This document shows, in pieces, positions 34,655 through 42,962 of a DNA stretch of 50,965 nucleotides. How positions within the stretch are numbered: the first letter of the stretch is position 1; each line of letters opens with the position of its first letter. Location: contig JALHMM010000042.1 of NCBI GenBank assembly GCA_022844045.1, forward strand, positions 1-50,965, given 5' to 3'. The position numbers and the translations under genes are program-made. Under the pieces are notes generated by a model, which was not told where the DNA came from, ran no database searches, and saw only the letters and a list, made by a program, of their open reading frames with translations. This DNA comes from Reyranellaceae bacterium. GTDB lineage: Bacteria; Pseudomonadota; Alphaproteobacteria; Reyranellales; Reyranellaceae.

Positions 34655-35347
34655 TCAGCCCTCGGTATCGGTGCCGACCAGCAGCCAATTCGGATTGTCG
34701 GAGCGGGTGTCGCGCGCGAAGGTCCACAGGTCGGTCACACGCTCGACCGCGTTGGGATTGCCATCAACCACAAGGCCGTCGGCGCCGCGGGTGACGTTGA
34801 TCTGCTCGGTGACGAACCGCATGGTCACATGCGCCACGCTGCCGCGCAGCTCGGCGCGCACCAGCTCGGTCGAATCGAAGCCGATCAGGCTGGTTTCCAG
34901 CACCCGACCCTGGGTCTGGCGATCTTTCACCGCGGCCTCGAAGCTGGCGTAGGTCGCGTCGTCGAGCAGCGGCCGCAGGCTCGCCAGGTCGCCTTTGGCG
35001 AAGGCGCCGACGATCATCTCGAAGGCCGCGCGCGCGCCGTCGGCGAAGCCCTGGGGATCGAAGCTCCGATCGGCCTTGCGAATCGCCTCAATGCCGACGG
35101 CGGCGGCCGGGTCGATGCGCCCCTGGCCGGCCGATCGCGACGGCGCCGCCGGCTCGCCGTTGGGCCGCGGTAGCTGCACGACATTGCCGTTGTCGCGCCG
35201 CGCCTCCGGTGTAGGCGTGGGCGGCGAGAAAGGATCTTGCGCCGGCGGCCGCTCATTTCCCGTGCGGCGCCCCAGGACGGAACGCAGGCGCAACACCAGG
35301 AAGATCGCGACCAGGGCGATCAGGATGATTTCAATATGGCTGCCCAT
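34655..35347 (-). CDS. Tim44/TimA-like membrane-anchored protein
   Basis: A 230-residue protein with an N-terminal membrane helix (IEIILIALVAIFLVLRLRSV), a low-complexity proline/asparagine linker (residues 35-75) and a C-terminal Tim44 domain (about 95-228; FAKGDLASLRPLLDDATYAS, VTDLWTFARDTRSDNPNWLL). Alphaproteobacterial homologues are the bacterial relatives of the mitochondrial import subunit Tim44; their role is probably in envelope protein handling. The adjacent mltA on the same strand supports the assignment. Confidence 0.9.
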   Translation of the reverse strand: MGSHIEIILIALVAIFLVLRLRSVLGRRTGNERPPAQDPFSPPTPTPEARRDNGNVVQLPRPNGEPAAPSRSAGQGRIDPAAAVGIEAIRKADRSFDPQGFADGARAAFEMIVGAFAKGDLASLRPLLDDATYASFEAAVKDRQTQGRVLETSLIGFDSTELVRAELRGSVAHVTMRFVTEQINVTRGADGLVVDGNPNAVERVTDLWTFARDTRSDNPNWLLVGTDTEG

Positions 35348-35474
35348 GGGAGACCTCGCCGGCCGTGACGTCCCGTGCTCGCCTTGGCCCCGACCTACAT
35401 AAGCGGAGGCCCGCCAAAGGGCAAGACAAGCGGCGACCGGTCATGGTCGCGATCTGGCACCCCAAAAAGGGCGA

Positions 35475-36875
35475 TCACGCGGCAAGGATCACGAGATCGA
35501 GGGGCGCAGCCACCCCGCCCACCGCGCGGTTCGCGCGCCGTTCGGCCGGCGCGGGCGGAACATAGCCCTGCGCCAGGGCGAGTTCGTAGGTGGCGACATC
35601 GGTCAGCGCCGGCACCGCCTCATCCTTGGTGTGCTTCTCGAGCTTGGCGGCGAGGTTCACCGCGTCGCCGATCACCGTGTATTCCAGCCGGTCGCCGTCG
35701 CCCACCGCGCCGAACACGACGCGGCCCGAGGCGATGGCGAGGCCGACGCGCACCTGCGGCAGCCCGGCCGCCATGCGCTCGGCGTCCCAGGCGGCGACTG
35801 CCGCCAGCACGGCGTCGGCGGCGCGCAAGGCGTCGGCGGCGTAGGTCTCGGTCGGCCGCGCCGCGCCGAAGGACGACAGGATGCCGTCACCCAGGAACTT
35901 GTCGATGCTGCCGCCCGCCGCGAGGATGGCCGGGCAGACGCGGCCCTGATACTCCTGCAGAAGCCGCATCACCGCGTCGGGCTCCATCGTCGCCGTCAGC
36001 CGGGTGAAACCGCGCAGGTCGGTGGTCAGGATAGCCGCGTCGCGCAACTCGCCCTCGCCCGGCGCGATCACCATCTCGCTGCGGCGGATGCGCTCGGCCA
36101 CCTCGGGCGCCAGGAAGCGTGACAGATCGTGCGCGGCGATTTGCTCGGTGGCGGCGCGGATCAGCAGACGACGGGCGCGCGAGATCGCCAGAGCCAGCAC
36201 CAGGGTCACGACAGCGATCGTCACGAGGCGATCGATCTCGGCGCCGTAAAGGATAAAGTCGGTGCGAACGTACTGGACGAAATCGCCCGTGCGACACGGA
36301 TGGGCCGCGCAGCCTGGCGGGCGACCGACGTCATAACCCCACATCTCGGTGACGCCAGCCGCGAAGGCCACCAGAAGCAGCCAGCCCAGCGCCGCCATGG
36401 CACCGGCGAAGAGCACGAAACGCGCCTCGAAGCGCAAGGCGCGCAGGGCGATGAAGATGAAGACATAGGCGAAGGTCGGCGCCTTGAGAGAGAAACCCGG
36501 CGGCTGCCCGTACTTGAGATGGAAGCTCCAGATCACCGTCATCAGCAGCGCCATGTCGAGCACGACGGACGCGTACAGCATCCATGGCCGCAACAAGTGG
36601 CCCAGCGCGAGGCCCAGCCGGATCAGGGTAAGCGTCGCGTAGAGCGCCAGAATCCCGTCGATCAGGTCGACGCCCCTGATGATGTCGACGTCCTGCAGGC
36701 TGCCCTGCGCCATGGGCGCTGCGTGGTAGAGCACGGCGAAGAACAACGCCGCGAGCAGCTGTGCGACGCTGACCAGGATCTCGCTGCGTTCCTGCTGCGA
36801 CTGGATCCGCACCAGCACGCGCGCCGGTGGCGCGCGATCGCCGCCGTCGAACAGCCAGTTCAGCACCACCCTCAT
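35475..36875 (-). CDS. membrane class III adenylate/guanylate cyclase
   Basis: A 466-residue protein. Six hydrophobic helices fill residues about 33-232, then a linker leads to a C-terminal cyclase domain (about 275-440). Key features are both metal Asp residues (TTDLRGFT and KFLGDGILSSFG), a Lys in GSIDKFLGD that favours ATP, and EYTVIGDAVNLAAKLE. A cysteine-containing periplasmic loop (PPGCAAHPCRTGD, about residues 187-199) lies between helices 5 and 6. It probably makes cAMP in response to an envelope signal. No HAMP or CHASE domain was recognised. Confidence 0.9.
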   Translation of the reverse strand: MRVVLNWLFDGGDRAPPARVLVRIQSQQERSEILVSVAQLLAALFFAVLYHAAPMAQGSLQDVDIIRGVDLIDGILALYATLTLIRLGLALGHLLRPWMLYASVVLDMALLMTVIWSFHLKYGQPPGFSLKAPTFAYVFIFIALRALRFEARFVLFAGAMAALGWLLLVAFAAGVTEMWGYDVGRPPGCAAHPCRTGDFVQYVRTDFILYGAEIDRLVTIAVVTLVLALAISRARRLLIRAATEQIAAHDLSRFLAPEVAERIRRSEMVIAPGEGELRDAAILTTDLRGFTRLTATMEPDAVMRLLQEYQGRVCPAILAAGGSIDKFLGDGILSSFGAARPTETYAADALRAADAVLAAVAAWDAERMAAGLPQVRVGLAIASGRVVFGAVGDGDRLEYTVIGDAVNLAAKLEKHTKDEAVPALTDVATYELALAQGYVPPAPAERRANRAVGGVAAPLDLVILAA

Positions 36876-36932
36876 CGCCCCAGTCTACGCGCATCGCCCT
36901 TCACGCGGGATCGCATCATCGATAGCCGCGCG

Positions 36933-37781
36933 CTATGGCAGCTTGCGCAGCCACAGGCTGGTCGACCAGCCCTGGGGATGGCGCGGCAAGCGCGCCGCCA
37001 CGCTTCGCCCAACACGCCCGGCAAGGCGCGTCGCGGCGTAGGGCGACGAGAACATCGCCTCGTAGGCACCCGACAGCAGCAGCGGGATCACACCCTGCTG
37101 CTCATTGTAGTTCCGCCACGCCCAGACCGGCGGGTAGTCGTCGGGCAGGGCGATGTCGTGGATGTGCACCAGGACGTCGGGCGGCAGCATCGGCAGGATG
37201 CGGCCGAACAGCAGGTCGACGTCGCTGCCCGGCATCAGGATATGGCTCGAATCGATAAACAGCAGGTCGCCGGCACGCAGCGCGGCGAACACCCGGGGAT
37301 CGGCGTCGTGAACGGTGCGCGGCACGACGGTGACCCGCGGCAGGCGGGCGATGTCGGCGCGCGGCGCCGGGTCGATCGCGGTGATCGCGCCCTCGCCGAG
37401 CGCCGCCGCGAGAAAGCGCGTCGAATGGCCGGAGCCGACCTCGACGATGCGCGCGGGCGCGCGCTGGCGCACCAGGGCGAAGGCCGCGCAGGCGTCGAGC
37501 GTCGGGAACCAGGCTTGGTCGAAGCGCGGCGCCGGGCCCGTCCAATCGGCCGGCATGTCCCTGCGGGCGATCGCCTCGAGCGCCGGGCCGGTGGCGTCGA
37601 TCAGGTCGAGCACCGCCTCGAACGAGGCGTGGCGGGCGGCGAACAGCGTCTCGATCGCCGCGTAGGGCGGCGATCCGCCGCTGGCCGGCAGGGTCGCAGC
37701 ATAGCGGTAGGGAATGAACCAGCCGCGGCGTTGAAGGCCCAGGAGAGTCGGCAGGCCCAGTCGCAGGCGGCGCCAGAACAT
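36933..37781 (-). CDS. class I SAM-dependent methyltransferase
   Basis: A 282-residue protein with motif I IVEVGSGHSTRFLAAAL (about 112-128), an acidic ITAIDPAPR loop, and LLFIDSSHILMPGSDVDLLF as motif IV. The C-terminal part (HIHDIALPDDYPP) resembles methyltransferases acting on sugars or small phenolics. The start ATG overlaps the stop of the metallo-hydrolase gene by one base (TGATG), so the two are coupled. The substrate is unknown. Confidence 0.8.
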   Translation of the reverse strand: MFWRRLRLGLPTLLGLQRRGWFIPYRYAATLPASGGSPPYAAIETLFAARHASFEAVLDLIDATGPALEAIARRDMPADWTGPAPRFDQAWFPTLDACAAFALVRQRAPARIVEVGSGHSTRFLAAALGEGAITAIDPAPRADIARLPRVTVVPRTVHDADPRVFAALRAGDLLFIDSSHILMPGSDVDLLFGRILPMLPPDVLVHIHDIALPDDYPPVWAWRNYNEQQGVIPLLLSGAYEAMFSSPYAATRLAGRVGRSVAARLPRHPQGWSTSLWLRKLP

Positions 37782-38632
37782 CAGGGCGCCAGGGTCATGC
37801 CTTCGCGCGCCGCCACGATGCGCGGCAGGCCGGCCGGAGTCGTGCCCGGCCGCGCCGCCGTCGCCTCGGCGACGATGCGGTCCATCATGTCGTCGTCATG
37901 CGAGGGATCGTGGTGGAAAATCACCAGGGTGGCGATATCGGCGGCGTCGGCGATGCGCATGCCTTCCTGCCAGGTGGAGTGGCCCCAGCCCCGGTAGCGC
38001 GAATACTCTTCGTCGGTATAGCTGCTGTCGTAGATCATGATGTCGGCGCCGCGGCAGAGCTCGACGATGTTGGCGTCGCGCTCGCCCCGCCGATGCTCGG
38101 TATCGGTGATGTAGCAGATCGACTTGCCGGCGTGCTCGACGCGATAGCCGGTGGCACCGTTGGGGTGGTTGAGCGCGGTGGTGCGCACGGTGATGCCGGC
38201 CGCCGGCCGCAGCGTGTCGCCGCAGACAAAGTCGCGGAACTCGATCTTGGCCGCGAAGATGTCCAGGGTGACGGGGTAGAGCGGCGCGGCCATGGCGTGG
38301 CGCACGACCTGCTCCAGGGTGAGGTCGGGCGCGAGGTGGCCCGCCGACAGACGCACTTTGTGGTTCTTGCGCGCCAGCGGCGCGAAGAAGCTCAGGCCCA
38401 CGATGTGGTCGAGATGTGTATGGGTGAAGAAGATTTCGCTCTCGGTGGTATCGCCCGCCTCGCAGATACGGTTGCCCAGCTTGCGGATACCGGTGCCGGC
38501 GTCGAAGATCAGGCGGCGGCCGCCGGCCATGACTTCCAGACACGACGTGTTGCCGCCGTAGCGCACGTATTCGGGGCCGGCGCAGGCGATCGAGCCGCGC
38601 ACACCCCAGAACGTCACCGACAGATCCGACAA
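37781..38632 (-). CDS. MBL-fold metallo-hydrolase
   Basis: A 283-residue protein with the metallo-beta-lactamase signature THTHLDHI (His71, His73, Asp75, His76), an Asp in CYITDTEH, and a late His in VIFHHDPSHDDD. The opening VTFWGVRGSIACAGPEYVRY is typical of cyclic-nucleotide phosphodiesterase or RNase Z-like members. Given the membrane cyclase two genes away, a phosphodiesterase role for cAMP is conceivable but only from context. Confidence 0.85.
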   Translation of the reverse strand: MSDLSVTFWGVRGSIACAGPEYVRYGGNTSCLEVMAGGRRLIFDAGTGIRKLGNRICEAGDTTESEIFFTHTHLDHIVGLSFFAPLARKNHKVRLSAGHLAPDLTLEQVVRHAMAAPLYPVTLDIFAAKIEFRDFVCGDTLRPAAGITVRTTALNHPNGATGYRVEHAGKSICYITDTEHRRGERDANIVELCRGADIMIYDSSYTDEEYSRYRGWGHSTWQEGMRIADAADIATLVIFHHDPSHDDDMMDRIVAEATAARPGTTPAGLPRIVAAREGMTLAP

Positions 38633-38684
38633 GCCACGTCTCCTCGAGACCTCGGCGGCAGAGCACCACCGGTCTCCCCGATCG

Positions 38685-39692
38685 TCAATTCACTTCGATC
38701 AGCAGCTTGCCGGTATTCTCGCCGCGATAGAGCATGGCGATGGCGTCGGGCGCCGCCTCGAAACCGCGCAGGATGTGCTCGCTGTAGCGCAGCCGACCGT
38801 CGCGCACCCAGCCGGCAAGGTCGCGCACCGCTTCGTCGTAGCGGTCCATCCAGTCGAACAGCAGGAAGCCTTCCATGCGCGCCCGCTTGACCAGAAGATG
38901 ACGCTCGACGCGCGGGCCCGACGGCCAGGGATCCCAGTTGACGATCGAGGCGGTGCCGCAGACCACCACGCGTGCGCGCAGCGCCAGGCGCGGCCAGATC
39001 GTCTCGGAGATGCGGCCGCTTGTATTGTCGAAATACACATCGATGCCGTTGGGGCAGGCCGTGTCCAGCGCCGCCGCCAGGTCGCCGTCGCGATAGTCGA
39101 TCGCGGCGTCGAAGCCGAATTCCTCCAGGCATTGGCGGACCTTTTCCGCGCCGCCGGCGATGCCAACCGTGCGGCAGCCTTTCAGCTTGGCGATCTGGCC
39201 CACCGCCGAGCCGACCGAGCCGGCCGCGGTCGAGACCACGACGGTGTCGCCCGGCTTGGGCAGGCCGACGCCGAGCAGGCCCCAATAGGCGGTGACGCCG
39301 TTGGTGCCCAGCACGCCCAGCGCCGTTGATTCGGGCAGGTCGCGATCGGCGACGCGTCGCGCCACGCCGGCGTCGACCACGGCGTAACGCTGCCAGCCGA
39401 ACAGACCAGCGACCCGCTCGCCCACCGCGAAGGCGGCGGCCCGCGACGCCACGACCTCGCCCACACCGAAACCGCGCATCACGTCGCCCACCGGCACGGG
39501 TGGCGAGTAGTTCGGCGCCGCGTTGACCCAGCCGCGCATCGCCGGCTCGACGGCCACGAAGCGGTTGGCGACCAGGATCTGGCCGGGCGCCAGCTCCGGG
39601 ACGGGTGCCGTCGTGATCGTGAAATGTTCCGCCTGCGGCACGCCGACCGGCCGGGAGGCCAGGACCACCTGGCGGTTCTCCAGATTGCGCAT
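38685..39692 (-). CDS. NADP-dependent MDR-family oxidoreductase (leukotriene B4 dehydrogenase-like)
   Basis: A 335-residue medium-chain reductase with the NADP site AAGSVGSAVGQIAKLKGCRT (about 155-174), a YDEAVRDLAGWVRDG substrate segment, and an N-terminal GroES-like domain (PVGVPQAEHFTI). No zinc-ligand cysteine set is present, as expected for reductases of enones such as 15-oxoprostaglandin reductase or curcumin reductase. The start has a GAGGAAGAGC sequence upstream. It is the first gene of the long minus-strand run. Confidence 0.9.
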   Translation of the reverse strand: MRNLENRQVVLASRPVGVPQAEHFTITTAPVPELAPGQILVANRFVAVEPAMRGWVNAAPNYSPPVPVGDVMRGFGVGEVVASRAAAFAVGERVAGLFGWQRYAVVDAGVARRVADRDLPESTALGVLGTNGVTAYWGLLGVGLPKPGDTVVVSTAAGSVGSAVGQIAKLKGCRTVGIAGGAEKVRQCLEEFGFDAAIDYRDGDLAAALDTACPNGIDVYFDNTSGRISETIWPRLALRARVVVCGTASIVNWDPWPSGPRVERHLLVKRARMEGFLLFDWMDRYDEAVRDLAGWVRDGRLRYSEHILRGFEAAPDAIAMLYRGENTGKLLIEVN

Positions 39693-39835
39693 GCTCTTCC
39701 TCCGTTCGGAACCGCCCGCTCAGCCGCGTTGCGGCGTTGGCCAACGGGGCGCATTATCTCCCGAGGGGTGGACGACTGTCCGCCATATCGGCCGCCGCCA
39801 TGCGGCCGCAATCGGGCGACAGTCTAGGGGGCAAG

Positions 39836-40204
39836 ATGCAACGTATCGCGACAGTGCAAGGCCGGCCCCCCGAGGCAATGATGAAGACCGCGAAGTTCGG
39901 CATCGGACACGTGGTCAAGCATCGCGTGTACCCGTTCCGCGGCGTCATCTTCGACGTCGATCCGGTGTTCGCCAATACCGAGGAATGGCTGATGTCGATC
40001 CCGGAGGAAGTGCGTCCCCGGCGCGACCAGCCCTTCTACCATCTGCTGGCCGAGAACGCGAAAACCACCTATGTCGCCTATGTCTCGGAGCAGAACCTGC
40101 TGCCCGACGAGACCGGCAAGCCGGTGGGCCATCCGCAGATCGCCGAGCTATTCGCCGGCTTCCACGGCTCGTTCTACGCGCCGCGCCACATCAAGGCGCA
40201 CTGA
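39836..40204 (+). CDS. hspQ: heat-shock protein HspQ (hemimethylated-DNA-binding family)
   Basis: A 122-residue protein containing the whole HspQ/YccV domain: AKFGIGHVVKHRVYPFRGVI, DVDPVFANTEEWLMSIPEEV, PFYHLLAENAKTTYVAYVSE. HspQ modulates Lon protease and was named for its link to heat shock and DnaA. Two starts are possible: 39836 with GGGGG upstream and 39878 (MMKTAKFG), which gives the more usual family N terminus. A stem-loop that masks a ribosome site follows in the downstream gap. Confidence 0.92.
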   Translation: MQRIATVQGRPPEAMMKTAKFGIGHVVKHRVYPFRGVIFDVDPVFANTEEWLMSIPEEVRPRRDQPFYHLLAENAKTTYVAYVSEQNLLPDETGKPVGHPQIAELFAGFHGSFYAPRHIKAH

Positions 40205-40279
40205 CGGCGCCCTTGGGCCTCAAGCCCCCCCCAGGGCCTCAAGCCGATGTGACTCGGTGACCGGCTGGCGCCGGTTCAT

Positions 40280-40296
40280 CCTCCGCGCTTCGGAGG
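40280..40296 (+). promoter_or_regulatory. stem-loop sequestering the phosphatase ribosome-binding site
   Basis: A 6-bp stem CCTCCG/CGGAGG with loop CGCTT pairs most of the Shine-Dalgarno GGAGGG (40292-40297) that serves the ATG at 40306. The region 40205-40305 also contains two direct copies of GGGCCTCAAGCC. The hairpin is short; it could tune translation or be incidental. Confidence 0.35.
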
Positions 40297-40305
40297 GATC
40301 CAGCC

Positions 40306-40962
40306 ATGCCGTCGTCTTTGCCGCGTCGCCTGACGCTCGCGCTCGCCCTGTCGTTTGCCAGTGTCGTCGGCGCGGCGGCGCAGGAGCACCCGGTGTTCAA
40401 CACCAAGGTCGAGCCTCCCCAGGCGCCGGTGCTGCGCGAGATGTTGCAGCGCGGCGGCTTGGTGATCTTCTTCCGCCACGCCGCGACGCCGGACTATCAG
40501 GAACCCAGCCCGATCGACTTCAGCTCCTGCGAGCGGCAGCGCAACCTCAACGGGCTGGGCCGCGCCCAGGCGGTGATGATCGGCGAGGCGATCCGCGAGC
40601 TGGAGATCGCCGTCGCCGAGGTGCTGGCGAGCCCGTTCTGCCGCACCATGGACACCGCGCGCCTGGCCTTCGGCCGCGTCGCGCCCGACGAGGCGGTGCG
40701 CGGCGACAAGGATAAGCTGCCGGCTTTCCAGCGCCTGCTGTCGAGCCCGCCGGCGCCGGGGACCAACCGCGTGCTGGTCGGTCACGGCGGCGCCGCCGGC
40801 CTGCTGGGCGACGAGTTCCTGCGCGAAGGCGAGGCGATGGTCGTGCGCCCCGATGGCGACAACAAGTTCACCATGATCGCGCGCGTGCGCGCCGAGAGCT
40901 GGATGCAGTTCCTCGAACGGCATCGCCAGCCGCCGCCGGGCACCCCGCGCGCCGGCCAGTAG
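40306..40962 (+). CDS. secreted histidine-phosphatase-superfamily protein
   Basis: A 218-residue protein with a signal peptide (MPSSLPRRLTLALALSFASV, then VGAAAQ). The branch-1 catalytic motif is FFRHAATPD (Arg57, His58), a second Arg lies in ASPFCRTMDTARLAF, and the second catalytic His is in VLVGHGGAAG. The superfamily removes phosphate from varied substrates; a periplasmic location suggests nutrient scavenging or signalling. Two cysteines (SSCERQRN and SPFCRT) may form a disulfide. Confidence 0.85.
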   Translation: MPSSLPRRLTLALALSFASVVGAAAQEHPVFNTKVEPPQAPVLREMLQRGGLVIFFRHAATPDYQEPSPIDFSSCERQRNLNGLGRAQAVMIGEAIRELEIAVAEVLASPFCRTMDTARLAFGRVAPDEAVRGDKDKLPAFQRLLSSPPAPGTNRVLVGHGGAAGLLGDEFLREGEAMVVRPDGDNKFTMIARVRAESWMQFLERHRQPPPGTPRAGQ

Positions 40963-41031
40963 CCGCGCCGCGCTGGACAACGCCGTAGCCGCTCCGCATC
41001 TTGGCCGCGGGTGTGCGACGGAGAGAAACGA

Positions 41032-41715
41032 ATGACCGGGATGTGGGCGGCCATCATCGCCGCCATGATCATGGCCAGTGGCGCGGGCGCGGCCCAGGCG
41101 CAGATGCCGGCCGAATGGCCCAGGGCGGCCGGCGCCGTGCTCGACGCCATCGAGAAGGGAACACCACTGGAGGGCCGGCCGCGCGCCAACAACCTTTACT
41201 GGCGCGGCTGGGACACGGCGCGCAAATGGCGCCTTGCCAACAACAACAACACCGAGATCATCTTCGCCGAGTATCTGTCGTGGGTGCAGATCTGCCGCAT
41301 GATGGGCTGCGAGGGCGACACGGTGGGCGGCAAGCCCTATCGCACCGCCGCGGCCGAGGTCAGGGCCGAGAAGGCGCGCAGCGGCGGACAGGATCCGGTC
41401 GTCGAGGCCGCCTATCGCTGGACCGAAAGCTTCGGTGAGCAGGCGACCGGCGCCTCGGCCAAGGCGGCCAAGGCCAACGCCCAGCTCTGGGGCAAGAACC
41501 GCGACGAGGTCGCGGGCGATTTCGCGACAACCAACATTTTCGTCCTCGGCTGGCTCGTGGCCCAGCAGCAACCGTCGATCGAGGGCAAGGTCGATACCTT
41601 GGCGCGCTTCGGCCTGTTCGCGCATGGCGTGGGCTGGATCGGCGATCGCTGCCTCGACATCCGCCGCGTCGCAGCCGTGCTCGATGGCGAGCCCAAGGTC
41701 GAGGCCTGCAAGTAG
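41032..41715 (+). CDS. secreted protein of unknown function with four mature cysteines
   Basis: A 227-residue protein with a leader (MTGMWAAIIAAMIMASGAGA, then AQAQ). The mature part begins MPAEWPRAAGAVLDAIEKGT and has cysteines in LSWVQICRMMGCEGD, in DRCLDIRRV and at the C-terminal EACK, allowing two disulfides. An alanine-rich helix region lies near AKAAKANAQLW. No family is recognised. A purine-rich GGAGAGAAACGA precedes the ATG. A strong terminator follows after 19 nt. Confidence 0.7.
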   Translation: MTGMWAAIIAAMIMASGAGAAQAQMPAEWPRAAGAVLDAIEKGTPLEGRPRANNLYWRGWDTARKWRLANNNNTEIIFAEYLSWVQICRMMGCEGDTVGGKPYRTAAAEVRAEKARSGGQDPVVEAAYRWTESFGEQATGASAKAAKANAQLWGKNRDEVAGDFATTNIFVLGWLVAQQQPSIEGKVDTLARFGLFAHGVGWIGDRCLDIRRVAAVLDGEPKVEACK

Positions 41716-41734
41716 CGACCGCGCCAAACGATAA

Positions 41735-41763
41735 GGGCGGCGGGATCGCTCCCGCCGCCCTTT
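41735..41763 (+). terminator. bidirectional Rho-independent terminator
   Basis: An 11-bp perfect stem GGGCGGCGGGA (41735-41745) with TCCCGCCGCCC (41750-41760), loop TCGC, and TTT following on the plus strand; on the minus strand it is followed by TTATCGTTT. It ends both the secreted-protein gene and the convergent diiron gene, which stops at 41783. Confidence 0.9.
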
Positions 41764-41782
41764 GCGCGTCCGCGCAGGACGA

Positions 41783-42850
41783 TTACTGCGCCGCGATCTG
41801 CTCGGCGACGAAGCGCTTCTTGTCGAACTCATCGGCGACCTTGAGGTCGTTGTCGAGGATCGCCGTGGCGTCGATCTTGGCGTACTCCATGACGTTCATG
41901 TCGTTGAGCGCCTTCTGCACCTTCTCGCCCCACAGGCCGATATCCTTGAGGATCGGCACGACGCGGGTGAACAGGCGGGTACGGAAAGCCTGCATGACAC
42001 CGGAGTTGTAGGCGTATTCCATCAGCTTATCGACCGGCAGGCCGGAGCGCATCCAGACCTCGCCCTGGTTGAAACGGTCGCGCATGAAGTACAGCGCCTC
42101 GACGCAGAACTCCTCGCGCTCGGCGCGCTCGGCGTCGGTCAGGTGCGGATAGAACTCGCGCAGCGCCAGCCGGCCGAAGGTGACGTGACGCGCCTCGTCC
42201 TGCATGACGTAGGCGTTGACCGAGCTGGCGAGGTTGTTCTTGGCGGTGTCGCGGATGCGCTGAAAGGCGGCCAGCGCCAGGCCCTCGATCAGCACCTGCA
42301 TGCCGAGATAGGTGAAGTCCCAGCGCTTGTCGGTCAGCGTCTGCTCCAGCAGGCTCTTCAGCGACGGCGTGATCGGATACGCCATCTTGAACTTCTCGTG
42401 GATAAGCCGCTTGTAGCTCTCGACGTGGCGCGCCTCGTCCATCACCTGCGTCGCGGCGTAGAACTTGGCGTTCATGTCGGGGACGGTGTTGACGATCTTG
42501 GCGGTGGCGATCAGCGCGCCCTGCTCGCCGTGCATGAACTGGCAAATCGAGTGCGACTGCAGGTTCCAGCGCAGGTCGATCTTCTCCTTCTCGGTCATCT
42601 TGTCCCAGAAGGGCGAGCCGTAGATCGGGATGGTCTCGTCGGACATGCCCATCGGGTTGTCCTCGAACAGCTCCTGCGACCAGTCGAGACGGGTCGAGGC
42701 GTCCCACTGCTGCTGCTTGCCCTTCTCGTAGAGGTTCAAGAGCTCGGCGCTGCCGTCCTCGTACTCCCAGGTGAAGTTCATCTCGGTCTTGCCGTCGAAC
42801 TTCCACTCGGTGATGTCGACGGGCAGCTGGTAGATTCGGGTGCTCGACAT
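41783..42850 (-). CDS. ferritin-like diiron oxygenase candidate
   Basis: A 355-residue four-helix diiron protein. The carboxylate ligands fit the pattern E...ExxH...E...ExxH: Glu109 (FMHGEQGALIATA), Glu139 and His142 (MDEARHVESYKRL), Glu189 (VLIEGLALAAF), and Glu219 and His222 (MQDEARHVTFGRL). It lacks the tyrosine-radical hallmark and is not a classical ribonucleotide reductase R2; it resembles uncharacterised AurF- or R2-like oxygenases. The start MSSTRIYQLP at 42850 is preferred. It is divergent from a flavin/2Fe-2S reductase, the natural electron donor for such an enzyme. Confidence 0.8.
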   Translation of the reverse strand: MSSTRIYQLPVDITEWKFDGKTEMNFTWEYEDGSAELLNLYEKGKQQQWDASTRLDWSQELFEDNPMGMSDETIPIYGSPFWDKMTEKEKIDLRWNLQSHSICQFMHGEQGALIATAKIVNTVPDMNAKFYAATQVMDEARHVESYKRLIHEKFKMAYPITPSLKSLLEQTLTDKRWDFTYLGMQVLIEGLALAAFQRIRDTAKNNLASSVNAYVMQDEARHVTFGRLALREFYPHLTDAERAEREEFCVEALYFMRDRFNQGEVWMRSGLPVDKLMEYAYNSGVMQAFRTRLFTRVVPILKDIGLWGEKVQKALNDMNVMEYAKIDATAILDNDLKVADEFDKKRFVAEQIAAQ

Positions 42851-42962
42851 GTCCTGCTCCGGGTTCTTCAGGGCACGAAAGATGACGCAACGTTCATTTT
42901 TCTGGCCGGACGGTACCACACTGCGCTAGACGAGTCAGGGAAAATTCCGCAGGACACCGTCC

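Noticed and set aside
36129..37997. A 622-residue plus-strand frame over the cyclase and methyltransferase
   Set aside because: The opposite strand encodes recognisable catalytic motifs; this frame has none.
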